From Haplomitrium mnioides (taxonomy: Eukaryota; Marchantiophyta; Haplomitriopsida; Calobryales), in assembly GCA_049999725.1 (NCBI GenBank), contig JBNGIS010004058.1, positions 1 through 22,393 of the forward strand: a stretch of DNA of 22,393 bases, in the 5' to 3' direction. Below the pieces are notes generated by a model, which searched no databases, was not told the DNA's origin, and saw only the letters and a program-made list of their open reading frames with translations. Position numbers and translations under genes: made by a program. This document shows positions 1 through 8,855 of this stretch, in pieces (position 1 is the stretch's first letter; every line of letters begins with the position of its first letter).

Positions 1-780
1 GTGCATCACTCAATTCTACATAAAAATGAAAATAAAAAATCACCCAATTTTATGAAAAACAAATTCGAAAACAATGTCTAATTTTAAACTTTCTAACAAC
101 TTGACTTGGCATGGTTGAGAAACCTTTTGGCCTTCAATGTAGGATGATAATATTACCTTCAAGGTTTTGCAAGACCATGAAATTTGGCCTAAAAAATCCG
201 GACCACAAAAAATTTGGAGAAAAAATATTGATTGCCAGCCAAATCGTCCTATTCAGTAAGAGTGCAACATTTTTTTGAGGGAAGTCACGTCAATCCCAAA
301 ACGCTTTTTATTGGAAGACATTTGATTGAGCTGCATCCAACTTTTTTTATTCCTTTCTTCCATTGTCAATTCGTTCTTCTCACGTAAGTTCATAACAATC
401 TCTTTACCTACATCATCGATTTGTTTTGTTATGTTTGTGGGTATATAAACTGCCCAACTCAACAATTTTGAAAGTTTTAAGTTTTTCGGCCTATTTGCTG
501 CATGGCTTAATGATTATAAAAAATAAACATTCGCTAAAACATTTTTCAAAATTGTATGTTGCAAGACTCAAATTTGGTTTTCTCTACATAGTAGTACTCT
601 TAGCCAGAAATATGAAAATACAAAAAATCCATGTCTCCTTGGTACATCACTTATTGAAACCATGGCTAAATTATTAGTAATACAATAAAATACATAATAT
701 ACACTTATCATAGCATACATCTGCTAATACAAAATAAAATACATACATACATTTCTATTATACAAAATACATCATAATGG
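1..780. other. AT-rich spacer, no recognisable gene
   Basis: I see no supported gene here. The longest open stretches are 70 codons on the minus strand (253-465) and 83 codons on the plus strand (426-677); neither has a motif I recognise, and both fit chance in AT-rich DNA. Positions 680-775 are dominated by short ATACA/ATACAT runs. The stretch ends where the first LTR begins at 781. Confidence 0.5.
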
Positions 781-1224
781 TGTTGTAGTAGTACAAGCAT
801 GATGTTGTGCTATTTATTAGAAAATGAAGAGGAGTGAAGGAGATGGTAGTGACTATTAAAGAGACATCACTTTTTAGTAAGGATTTGTATAAGATCACTT
901 TTAAGGTTGGATCAACTTTTAGTGAAGTGGTATTAAGACTACTTGCCTTTGAAGTCACTTTTTCAGAAGTAGGATAAGATCACTTTTAGGGATGAAATTG
1001 GAAGTGACTTGTAAGTAAAAGAAGTAAGATAACACCTTCTTCCCAAGTATAAATAGAAGGGCTTCATTTCCCAACTCTTCATTCTAGAGTTCCTAATTTC
1101 CTTGTGTTCTTGGGCTTCTTAACTTCTTAGCTTTTCCTTGCCTTATTGGTATTTAGTTGAATAACTCTATAGATATATATTTGAGTTCTTACTTATTTGG
1201 AATTTTTCTTTGAGTTCTTTTATA
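781..1224 (+). repeat. 5' LTR of degenerate gypsy element 1 (LTR family A)
   Basis: The stretch starts TGTTGTAG at 781 and ends just before a tRNA-iMet-like primer site at 1226, the normal position for a 5' LTR. The inverted segment at 6604-7010 matches it along its whole length: same TGTTGTAG start, the ATTAGAAAATGAAGAGGAGTG-like block, repeated AAGTCACTT/AAGTGACTT motifs, the TATAAATAGAAG promoter block and the CTTATTGGT...GTTG.ATAACT block. The right end is uncertain by several bases because no clear terminal CA is left. LTR family A is my label. Confidence 0.65.
1048..1055 (+). promoter_or_regulatory. TATA box of LTR family A
   Basis: TATAAATA followed by GAAG lies about 175 bp before the primer site, where a U3 promoter is expected. 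The same octamer in the same context occurs in the inverted family member (6734-6741, minus strand). That conservation between two otherwise diverged copies supports a promoter role. Confidence 0.6.
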
Positions 1225-1225
1225 T

Positions 1226-1243
1226 TAGTATCAAAGCTATGTT
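1226..1243 (+). other. Primer binding site, initiator-Met tRNA type (degenerate)
   Basis: TAGTATCAAAGCTATG resembles the common plant retrotransposon primer site TGGTATCAGAGC, complementary to the 3' end of initiator tRNA-Met, with a few substitutions. It lies directly after the LTR and just before the gag start codon at 1255. Confidence 0.6.
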
Positions 1244-1254
1244 TTTTTCTTTCG

Positions 1255-2156
1255 ATGGAGAGTTATATAGATAATGAAGAAGCGATGCTTCAAGTAATGC
1301 AACAAAAAATTGAACATCTTTCTCACCTTTCAGAAGTTCAAAGGCAAGTGGGAGAAGAGCACATTTTCAAGAAGAAAAGAGTCATGTGTGGTTTCAAAAG
1401 CCAAAAACATATGATGGGAAGATGTTTTGTAATGCATCTAAGAATTTCTTGTTTGATTATGAGTAGTACTTTGAGACTACAAACATTAAAGAAGATGGTC
1501 AACAAATCTATTTGTGATAGGTCAATTAGAAGGAATTGCAAAAACTTGGATGGAGATATCAAATACAGTACGCACAATATGGATTTGTTGCTCTTATTGC
1601 CTCTTAGCGCGAGTTGAAAGAAGGGGTGATTTCAAGATTTAAAGTTCTAAATGCTCCAAAAATAGCAAGAGATTATTTAGCAAAATGGAAGAAACTTGAT
1701 ACAATGAGGAGTTGTGCTACATAATTTTAGAATATCATTATACAAATTTCTAATATATGCAAATAAGAAGCTCTAGATCATTTTGTTCAAGGATTGAAGT
1801 CTTACACCAGGATGGTAGTGACAATGAGAGAGCCCTCTCAAATAGAAGAAGTAATACACATGGCTAAATACTATGACTTACTACTTGCTACAATAAAAGC
1901 TAGGCCATATCTTCAACAAGTTTTACCAAATGTTTGTGTACCACTGAATGAGGTTGTTATGAAGATTGATACGGCACAAAGAAAAACACTCATTGATATG
2001 GAGTTTGAGCACCTATACCAAAATAGAAGATGCTTTTATTGTCGACAACTTGGTCACATGATTGGAAATTTCCCACGTTGCCAAGGTCAAACTTGCTCTC
2101 TTGTTAAAGCAACAATCATAGAAGAGGAGAACCAAGAAAACAACAAACTTCAATAA
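1255..2156 (+). pseudogene. gag remnant of gypsy element 1
   Basis: Gag forms the particle that packages the element RNA. An ATG at 1255 opens a short frame. Around 1390-1560 a different frame carries the usual Ty3/gypsy gag core pattern (P.TYDGK, an F..YE..F segment, then an L.G.A..W segment). After more frame changes, 1790-2156 reads cleanly for 120 codons, including GLKSYTR and REPSQIEEVIHMAKYYD, typical of the end of the gag core. It ends in a zinc knuckle at about 2029-2080, CFYCRQLGHMIGNF, whose last cysteine is replaced by phenylalanine; a Cys lies three residues on. Several frameshifts and stops (for example in 1600-1790) make it non-coding. Confidence 0.7.
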
Positions 2157-2239
2157 AATACTCAAGTAATTTATTGAGAGTTGGATTAGTTCTAATAGAA
2201 TTAATATCTTAGCATGAATTTGAAGTACTTTGTTTCATC

Positions 2240-2505
2240 TAAATGATATGGTTGATGAGTGTTCTTGTAGAATATTGGTGGACTATAGAAGTTCTCAAAA
2301 CTTTATATCATTATGTTTTACTAAGAAAATCAAAGCAAAAATCTTGCCTATCAAGGATTGGAAAAATGTATGAAGAATCTATAGATTTTGTTATTGTGCC
2401 AATACAATATGACATTATTTTAGGCTTTCCTTGGCTTGAAGATCTATTCGCTCAAGTTGATTCGGTGAAGCAACAAACTCAAGTTACTTTACAAGGTAAG
2501 TAATT
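2240..2505 (+). pseudogene. Aspartic protease remnant of element 1 pol
   Basis: The retroviral-type aspartic protease cuts the gag-pol polyprotein. In one frame near 2260-2300 I read ILVDYRSSQNFIS, corresponding to the active-site L-V-D-S/T-G-S/A..NFI with the glycine lost. In another frame 2370-2500 reads FVIVPIQYDIILGFPWL, matching the conserved D.ILG..WL flap/C-terminal motif. The two halves are in different frames, so at least one frameshift separates them. Confidence 0.65.
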
Positions 2506-2559
2506 TCTCTTGAGGCATTTGGCACCATTAGTAAGAGGCTTAAATCAATCCAACATATT

Positions 2560-3168
2560 GCTCTAGTAGAGAAAGAGTTGCATATCTTTGATGTTTGGAT
2601 CAAGCCTATCATACACTTGAGCAAAGAAGGATGGAAGTCTCTACCTACCTCAATGATTGATGATATTTGGAAGGAGTTTGTAGATGTATTTTGAGATGAT
2701 TTACCAAAAGAGTTACTAGATGATTGAGGGGTACCCTTTCCAGTTGAGTTGATACTAGAAAGTACTTCTTATAAATAGTCTATTTGTTAGCCATCACCAC
2801 AAGAATTGGAAGAGCTTTGCAAAACTTTGACAAATATTTTTGAAAAGGATTTCATTCAATAGTACTTCATCTTGGAGAGCACATATATTCTTTGTACCAA
2901 AGAAAGATGGTAGATTTTGTCTTTGTATAGATTATCGCAACTTGAACAATCAAATAGTAAGGAATGCTTATCATTTACCATGTATTGATGATTTGTTGGA
3001 TCAATTTAAAGGTGCACGATTTTTTTCAAAGTTGGATCCTCAAAGTGGCTATTGGCAAATTTCTATCAAGCCAAGTGATGTGCCAAAGACAACTTTTAAC
3101 TTAAGATATAGGTATTTTGAGTGGAAAGTTATTATAAGTTTTGGTATTCTTGGATGATATTCTTGACT
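2560..3168 (+). pseudogene. Reverse transcriptase remnant of element 1 (truncated)
   Basis: This is the N-terminal half of a Ty3/gypsy reverse transcriptase. 2660-2860 keeps the lead-in pattern (EF.DVF, DLPKEL, VPF.VEL, SPQELEEL, FEKDFI) with several stops. The 105-codon frame from 2840 is clear: FFVPKKDGRFCLCIDYRNLN, HLPCIDDLLDQFKGARFFSKLDPQSGYWQI (quoted as two pieces of one run), then KTTFNLRYRYFEW. It then jumps to VFLDDIL at about 3144-3165, the YxDD catalytic box, skipping the usual MPFGL..AP.TFQ segment. Everything after the FLDD box (RT thumb, RNase H, integrase) is missing. Confidence 0.8.
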
Positions 3169-3640
3169 TGATACTATGGTGGCTTATGGATAGAGTAGCA
3201 TTTGTACGTCATATAACTCCTCTATTAAATCCTTTTAATATTTGTGTGTTTAACATCGACAAACATTTCTTTCATCAAATTTTAGTATATAATTTTGGAG
3301 ATGATTTTATGGTTTTTGTGATAGAATCAAGAGAACTTGTTGTCTTACCTATGATAAATTATGGTGTTACATGGGAGTGTTTTATTTAAGTTTTGTGATA
3401 GATCCAAAATGGATTTGAACCAAGCTCCTCTAGAAGAGTTCAACTCCAAGTGTCACATTCTATTCGAGTAGTGCTTAAGCAAATGCATCGCGATTTTCTT
3501 ATTTGTAAGTGTGGAGAGAGGTTTTGTGATTCGATGTTAGCATCAACTAAACCTTTTATTTTACTTATTTTGCATAATTGGAATGTGTACATATTTGTTT
3601 TCATATGAGTTACAAGTAGTTAAGTTGGAATAGAAAATCA
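3169..3640. other. Unassigned stretch between elements 1 and 2
   Basis: An 82-codon plus-strand frame continues from the FLDD box to 3389, but after DDIL the translation has no further RT motifs. The rest, up to the ATG of the second gag at 3641, is AT-rich and shows no protein motif. It should hold the 5' end of element 2, but no sequence similar to that element's 3' LTR (from 6041) is visible, so the 5' LTR is deleted or unrecognisable. Confidence 0.4.
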
Positions 3641-4595
3641 TGGAGGCAAACTCCAACAATGTAGAAGAAGGAGCTTAGATGATGGCAAAGTTGGAAGAGC
3701 TTTAACCAGTCTTTATAGCAAGCTAACAATAAACAAATATGCTAATGACGGAGATGGTGAAAATGAAATTGCAACAAGAGAGCTGAGAAGTAAGCTGAGA
3801 AATTTTGTCTGAAAAGATGAACAAGTCATGTAAGCTTTATGGAGGAAGTCGCATAGTTGATGTTGTAGAAGAGTGGGTGTATCAAATAGAAGTTCATATG
3901 TTGTATTATTTGTATGCTTTAGATTTGGAGAAGGGACTATTTGCAAGGTCATTTTTAACGAAGCACGCATCTATTTTCCTATAAAGATGGGAGCGACACA
4001 AAAAATACAAGAGGAAAACAACTTTTGTGGAGCAGTATGAAAGAGGGTTTACTACAAAATTTCAAAGCCATAGACTCTATATTGACTGCAATGACTAAGC
4101 TTTGGGAGTTAGAACAACAAGGAAACGTTGCAAGATACATTGAAGAGTTTTGAAGTTTACAAGTCCAAATTGAAGACATGAGTTCAGTCAAAAAAATTTT
4201 GCAAGGGTTAAAAAGAAAGATTTGAAAGGAAGTTGTGATGCGCAAACTGAAGTATAATAACAAAGCCATCTCGTCTACACAAAGAATTGAAGTAACATTG
4301 GTGAGTGTTCAAACAAGAGAGAATTATGGCCCCACACCAATGGAGTTGGGAAATATTAGAAGAAGAGATTTTAACCTCCCCAATCACCAACAAGGAGGAC
4401 CTCACCATGCTATAGAAAAGAGAATGGAAGAACGACAAGAAACACAAACATGTTATAATTGTGGTTGAATAGGACTTATTGCATTGAATTGTAGAGTAGT
4501 ACGACATAATCAAGGGCGAGTATTTGGACAACCTCTTCATAATGTCAACAATGAAGAAGATGAAGAATGTCAGAGAAACAATGGGCACCAATAAA
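3641..4595 (+). pseudogene. gag remnant of chromovirus element 2
   Basis: It starts with ATGGAGGCAAACTCC at 3641. Recognisable gag segments, in shifting frames, are VEEWVYQIEVHMLYY near 3860, a WERHKKYKRKTTF block near 3985, LWELEQQGNVARYIEEF near 4100-4150, and a cleaner 77-codon stretch at 4235-4468 including PTPMELGNI. A zinc knuckle at about 4449-4490 (CYNCG..GLIALNC) has lost its histidine (Leu instead) and contains a stop. At least six stops and several frame changes are present. Gag would form the particle; this copy cannot. Confidence 0.7.
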
Positions 4596-4679
4596 AACCT
4601 CATGGTTTTGCTGGGATAAAAAAGAAAGGCGAAGAAAGCTTTGAAAAATCAAATACACTATATAGAAAAAAAAAATGAC

Positions 4680-5040
4680 TAATTGTGGTTGATGGATGGA
4701 TAGAAGGTTCTACAATAAGAGTTTTGGTGGACTCCAGAGGAGAAGAAAATTATCTATCACGAGCTATAGCATTGAAGCTAAAGTTGCCACTTGAAAAAGA
4801 AGAGCACGAGGTGGTTGAAATGGAAAATGGCCAAAGTGAGCCTATTTAACGCTCATCTCAAAGTACAGCTCTACATATGAGTAGCTATAAAGAGAAGTTG
4901 GAGTCGAAGATCACGGCATTGGCTAAATATGATGCAATTCTTGGAATGAAATGGCTATGAAGATATAACCCGCAAGTAGATTGGCGAGAGAAGACACTCA
5001 CGACATCTCAATGGAAGATTTGGGGAGATCAAGCATGACC
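4680..5040 (+). pseudogene. Aspartic protease remnant of element 2 pol
   Basis: The stretch reads IRVLVDSRGEENYLS near 4715-4760, the active-site LVDSGA..N(F/Y)(I/L)S pattern with Gly changed to Arg, then a run ending YDAILGMKWL near 4930-4962, the conserved D.ILG..WL motif. A stop at about 4848 and one right after KWL interrupt the frame. It follows the gag remnant and precedes the RT start, the normal gag-protease-RT order. Confidence 0.7.
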
Positions 5041-5087
5041 TCATTCAAGACACCTAGCCTTATATGTAATTGGAGCACATTCAATCA

Positions 5088-5285
5088 AAATGCAAGATAT
5101 GGTGTTTTTAGAGCTCATATGTGAACTCATAGTTGATAAAGAGGACTCAAAGCATAAAGTTCCCCATGATTTTCAAGGTATTTTGAAGGAGTTTTACGAT
5201 GTCTTTCCCAATTATTTACCCAATGGCTTGTTGCCTAAACACTACATTGATCACAAGATTGAGGTTATTCCAAGTATGTTGCGAG
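5088..5285 (+). pseudogene. N-terminal RT fragment of element 2
   Basis: Within one 190-codon open frame (5090-5662), the first ~65 codons match the beginning of a gypsy reverse transcriptase region: ILKEFYDVFPNYLPNGLLPK followed by YIDHKIEVIPS, corresponding to the usual EF.DVFP..LP...P.R..DH.IE..PG. The RT catalytic core should follow. Instead the frame passes straight into integrase sequence, so a large deletion sits at about 5285. Confidence 0.75.
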
Positions 5286-6010
5286 TGTTTACTTGGGAAG
5301 AACAAGAGGAATGGAATTGGCTACTAACTCTTGTGGAGTTCTCTTACAATAACTCCATCAACATTTCTACATGCGCTACATCTTTGTTTTTGATATATGG
5401 TGAGCATCCAACCACGACCTCTAGTCTTCAACATGCATCACCATTGACCTCTAAGAGTCCAAACGCTAATGATTTTCTCCATCGTCTACACTACGGAATT
5501 AGACGAGCTAAGAACAAACTGGAAGTTGCTCATAATTGGCAAATACAATGTGCTAATACTCATCGTTGGGAGGTGACCTTTGTTGTAGATGATCAAGTTT
5601 GTCTCTCTACTTCCAATCTTTCTTTTCTTCATTTTCGTAAGCTTAGTGCTCACTTTATTTGACTGTTTCTATCTCTATAGAAGTGGCATATTGGTTGGTT
5701 TTACCTTCTCACATGAAGATTCACCCCATCTTTCATGTCTCTTTACTACAGACTTTTGTCCTCCATTCTACTATTTTTACAAGTACCCACGAACCCTCTC
5801 CACCACCTAAACTACTGATGGTCATGAAGAGTTTGAGGTTGAAAAACTCTTAAAAGAAATGTACACAACGTTGTGGTCATTGTGAGATTATGGAATATTT
5901 GGTTTGTTGAAAATGCTACCCTCTTCATGAAGCTACTTGGGAGCCCTTGGAGAATTTGGCCAATGCCTCTATGCTAATTCACTCTGTTAATAACTCTCTT
6001 ACTTGCAACA
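5286..6010 (+). pseudogene. Integrase C-terminus plus chromodomain remnant of element 2
   Basis: 5290-5440 matches the end of the integrase catalytic core (EEQEEWNWLLTLVEFSYNNS, then a LIYGEHP motif). It continues to KLSAHFI at about 5640 (usual KLS.RF.GPF) and, after a frame change, to a LPSHMKIHPIFHVSLLQTF block at 5700-5765 (usual LP....IHPVFHVSLLK). A chromodomain follows at about 5818-5960: HEEFEVEKLLKE, then after an inserted or shifted stretch PLHEATWEPLENLANA. Integrase inserts the cDNA; the chromodomain, which marks the chromovirus branch of Ty3/gypsy, is thought to guide insertion to particular chromatin. Frameshifts and stops make it inactive. Confidence 0.8.
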
Positions 6011-6025
6011 AGAACGTTGCCTCTT

Positions 6026-6040
6026 AAAAAGAGGGAGGAT
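6026..6040 (+). other. Polypurine tract of element 2
   Basis: AAAAAGAGGGAGGAT lies directly before the TGTAACGACC start of the LTR at 6041 and after the chromodomain, where the plus-strand DNA primer is expected. Confidence 0.75.
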
Positions 6041-6164
6041 TGTAACGACCACTAACCTTAGTAAATAATAGCTTAAAATGAAGTAAGATATAGTATTAAC
6101 TATGTCTAGAAAGCTATTACTAAGTTAGAATAGCAAAAAATATTTTTTTGTTATAGAGAGTTGA

Positions 6165-6173
6165 ACACGTGGC
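6165..6173 (+). promoter_or_regulatory. G-box / ABRE-like site in LTR family B
   Basis: ACACGTGGC matches the plant abscisic-acid response element / G-box consensus bound by bZIP factors, about 290 bp before the TATA box of this LTR. The match is seen; function is inferred. Confidence 0.45.
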
Positions 6174-6274
6174 AAGAGGAGAGAAAGTCAATGAATTAAA
6201 GTGAAAGAGGAAATCGAGATAGACTACTTTATAAGAGGATAAGTATACATGGCAAATGGAGGATTAAAGCAAAC

Positions 6275-6341
6275 GGAAGGTTCTAAGGATAAGAACATAT
6301 AACACAATAAGAACTAAAGAGATGGAAGGTTCTAAAGATAA
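6275..6341 (+). repeat. Two copies of an 18-bp motif in LTR family B
   Basis: GGAAGGTTCTAAGGATAA at 6275-6292 recurs as GGAAGGTTCTAAAGATAA at 6324-6341, 49 bp apart, upstream of the LTR TATA box. Each contains GAAGGTTC, two inverted GAA/TTC units as in half of a heat-shock element. Duplicated short motifs are common in LTR enhancers. Confidence 0.5.
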
Positions 6342-6603
6342 AGGCATGTGGCAAAAGAAGAACAAAAGTAAAAAGTAGTCCAATAAGTGTAAGAGAGAAA
6401 AATGGTGGTCCAATTAGAAGAGGATAAAAAAGGAACCAATATGGCTCCTCTACATATATAAGCAAAGTAATTTCTATCAAGTATATAAAAAAAAAGAGTG
6501 CTTTGTTAGGCATCTCTTATTTTGTGGGTTTTGAAGTTACTTATGTGGTACTCTTCTATATGTTGTGCTTGTGCTAGCTTGTGTGTGTAGTGTATGTGTG
6601 CAA

Positions 6604-7010
6604 TGTTACAGTTATGCAACTCAAGACCAATAAGCAAGCGAAAGCCAAGTGTGTAAGTCAAAGCCAAGCAACCAAAGAGCCAAACCGAATTGAGAAGAAC
6701 TCCAAAATGAGAAGTAAGGCTATGACGCTCTTCTATTTATACAAGAGAAGAACATGTCATCCCTCTTTCTTCACTTACAATTCATTTCCAATTTCAAAAG
6801 TCACTTCCAATTTCAAGGTACCTTGAAAGTGATACTTAGAAGTGACTTCTAATTTCAATCCTAAAAGCTCTAAAAGTAGCTTCAATCTTATCTCAATTTA
6901 ACTGTAAAAGTGAAGCTCTATCACTTCCTTCACTCCTCTCTATTTTCTTATAAAATGTACAACATCGAGTAGGTCTCCACCTTTCAAGCCCTAGAGTGAA
7001 GACTACAACA
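6604..7010 (-). repeat. Inverted LTR of family A (solo or truncated)
   Basis: The reverse complement aligns by eye with the LTR at 781-1224 over its length: TGTTGTAG start (7010 reading left), the ATTAGAAAAT-like block, AAGTGACTT motifs, TATAAATAGAAG (TATTTATA at 6734-6741 on the plus strand) and CTTATTGGTC.TGAGTTGCATAACTGTAACA at the end. Neither side shows a primer site or polypurine tract, so it is a solo or fragmentary LTR. The flanking 5-mers (TGCAA, TCTAG) do not match, so no target duplication is evident. It abuts the 3' LTR of element 2. Confidence 0.65.
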
Positions 7011-7054
7011 TCTAGTGTCGTTGTTGTGGTTACAGAATAGAGAAACTCAGCCGC

Positions 7055-7146
7055 AACACCACAACTCCCTTGGACTCATGGCCCATAACACCACAACTCC
7101 CTTGGACTCATGGCCCATAACACCACAACTCCCTTGGACTCATGGC
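7055..7146. repeat. 32-bp tandem repeat, 2.9 copies
   Basis: The unit begins AACACCACAACTCCCTTGGA and ends ATGGCCCAT. Copies lie at 7055-7086 and 7087-7118, with a partial third at 7119-7146. The copies are identical by eye, pointing to recent duplication. Confidence 0.9.
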
Positions 7147-7999
7147 AAGTTTTCAAAGGCATTGACCCACCGTTCCCGACAAGATTAAGCTTGTTAACTA
7201 AGGCTGTTTTGGTGAACCTGGTTTCCGAAGGACGATCCATACAATAAATACATCCACCAATGCATGGGAGGGCTGAAGTGCTGCTTTGTCGGTTTCCAAA
7301 AGGCTTTTGACCGCATCTTAAGAGGACTTGTTGAAATGTTTTAGCAAGCTGTAGAAATGACTCTTCTCTGCTGCCAAGTGTGATGCCATCGTCAAGGTGG
7401 CGGTCTCTGAAACGCTTAGAGAAGAGAAGAGAAGAGCAAAGGAATGATTGATTCAGCATGGTGGATTTCTATTCCGACATTCCATTTACGTGCTGCTGCC
7501 CGTACAGGATCATCTACAAGGAATCCCAAGTAAATGGAAACTCGAAATCGTCTCCAAAAGACCAGGGCTTCTATCCAACATTTCTCTATATATATATACG
7601 TGACAATCAGAGACGATAAGCTCAAAGTTAAAGCACTTGTAACATTTGGCAATGCCTTGAAAGTCGTCACGACATTTGTCTCGAGCGTGGCAGGTGGACT
7701 CTTTCTGAGACAGGAACAATTCTGTGGTGCCGTCAATAGCCGAATATAGCGCAGCAGTCTAAACCAGATCTTCTATGTTACCCCGTATTTTTCTAAGACG
7801 AAAATCCCAAACAGCAGTTTTGCTTATCCCAAATGCTGATTGCCCCGAACTCTTCTCCTCCGAAGAATTCTTATTCCCCGCAATGATTCCGAAAATGATC
7901 CGATTGACTGCTTCTGGCAGACCTGGACGGCTGCTCCTACTATGAATCCTCCTCCTTTCGCCTCACATATCACATTTCTATTGCCCTAACGTCATACTG
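7147..7999. other. Unassigned, more GC-balanced stretch upstream of the EG45-like gene
   Basis: Base composition is clearly richer in GC than 1-6600. The longest frames are on the minus strand (127 codons at 7076-7459, overlapping the tandem repeat, and 106 codons at 7416-7736); I recognise no domain in either. A TATATATATA run sits at about 7587-7598. It may be promoter or 5' flank of the gene at 8006, or part of a decayed host gene or transposon I do not recognise. Confidence 0.35.
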
Positions 8000-8005
8000 T
8001 TGCAC

Positions 8006-8591
8006 ATGACGATCAGCATGATCAAAATCATGTTTGTATCGCTTGCCATAGTGCAACTTGTTGGCTTCGTCTCAGCTCTCGAGTTGCCTCTCTATGCCAA
8101 GCACGCACATTCCTCGTGCTTTAAAGGTTTCAACTCCATTCGTTTGAACCGTTTCGGTTTATGCTTTACATTCAATTTACGTTGGCATTTCTCTTCTCAT
8201 AATGCTATTTGATTTGCGCATTTGCCTTCTTCGACTAGTGTTGAGCTGGCCGTTCTTCTACATGCCAGTCTGTGCTCATTGGAGATTTTCAAAATTGTTG
8301 CAATGTGCTTCAGCAAATGCATGTCACAGATCTTTACCGCAGGATGAACTACACATGGTTGCGGTGCCAAAGGTCTTCTGGAGGAACGGAGTGAGTTGCC
8401 ATCAACCTATTACCATAACTTGTGATGATCCGAGTTGCGCTGGACGCACCTTCAAGGCCAAAATTGTGGACCTGTCTTCGTATCCCACGGAAATTATTCT
8501 CAGCGACCAATTGTTTAAAAAACTCGGCAACTTGAAGCTGGATGGATTGAACGTACTCGTGAACATGGAGAATTTGTTCAATGGAGCCTAA
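8006..8591 (+). CDS. Putative EG45-like secreted protein (two exons)
   Basis: I propose exon 1 at 8006-8126, an intron at 8127-8313 (GT...AG, 187 bp, phase 1) and exon 2 at 8314-8591 ending in TAA, giving about 132 residues, close to the usual size of EG45/plant-natriuretic-peptide-like proteins. The first ~25 residues are a hydrophobic signal peptide (MIKIMFVSLAIVQLVGFVSA). The mature part has ACHRS..QDELHMVAVPKVFW, NGVSC, then ITITC and GRTFKAKIVDL, followed by an LSDQLFKKLG segment. This resembles the double-psi beta-barrel layout of that family (AC.G.....M.AA....W.NG..C, V.VKIVD, LS..AF). The DRCPSPC segment of typical members is reduced to DLSSYP, so it is divergent. Splice sites are predicted, not proven. 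Family members act in the cell wall or apoplast. A 154-codon minus-strand frame at 8349-8813 is an antisense shadow. Confidence 0.5.
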
Positions 8592-8692
8592 CCACTCGTC
8601 CTCCTCTTCCATGTGCAATCTGTCGTTCAGCTTTCCGAGTCTGCTGCTAGTGAAACACGAGATGTAATGAATCCTTCCCTCACTACTTCCCT

Positions 8693-8855
8693 CCATTTTG
8701 GCCAATGTGTAAACAAACTCCGGTGTTTTAGTTCTAAGGTCTCTTCTTTTTTGGTCTATGTAAAAAAAAGCCCTTGTGTTTTCAGTTGTCCCTAGTGCCT
8801 CCATTTTGGTCAATGTACAAACAAACTCTCATGTTTTCAGTTAAGAGGTTTCATT
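8693..8855. repeat. ~54-bp minisatellite, 3 diverged copies
   Basis: Three successive blocks share the pattern TTTTGG.C.ATGTA.A.A, then GTGTTTTCAGTT or close variants. The matching TTGG[CT]C.ATG cores start at 8698, 8751 and 8806, giving periods of 53 and 55 bp. The copies are clearly diverged, so the array is old. Confidence 0.7.

Larger units (their letters stand above)
6041..6603 (+). repeat. 3' LTR of chromovirus element 2 (LTR family B)
   Basis: It starts TGTAACGACC right after the polypurine tract. It contains a CCAAT (6436-6440) and TATATAAG (6455-6462), a plausible U3 promoter, and a G-box at 6166-6171. The right end is set where the inverted family-A LTR begins (6604); the last bases before it, GTGTGCAA, leave a terminal CA possible at 6601-6602. 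No matching 5' LTR is seen in the window. LTR family B is my label. Confidence 0.6.

Noticed and set aside
253-677. Two opposite-strand ORFs of 70 and 83 codons near the left edge
   Set aside because: AT-rich chance frames with no motif, no upstream promoter context and no neighbour supporting a gene.
3530-3550. TTAGCATCAACTA as a possible iMet primer site of element 2
   Set aside because: It only loosely matches TGGTATCAGAGC, and no sequence like the element's 3' LTR precedes it.
8349-8813. 154-codon minus-strand ORF overlapping the EG45-like exon
   Set aside because: It has no recognisable domain, and the opposite strand has a signal peptide, consistent splice phase and family-like motifs; this is an antisense shadow.
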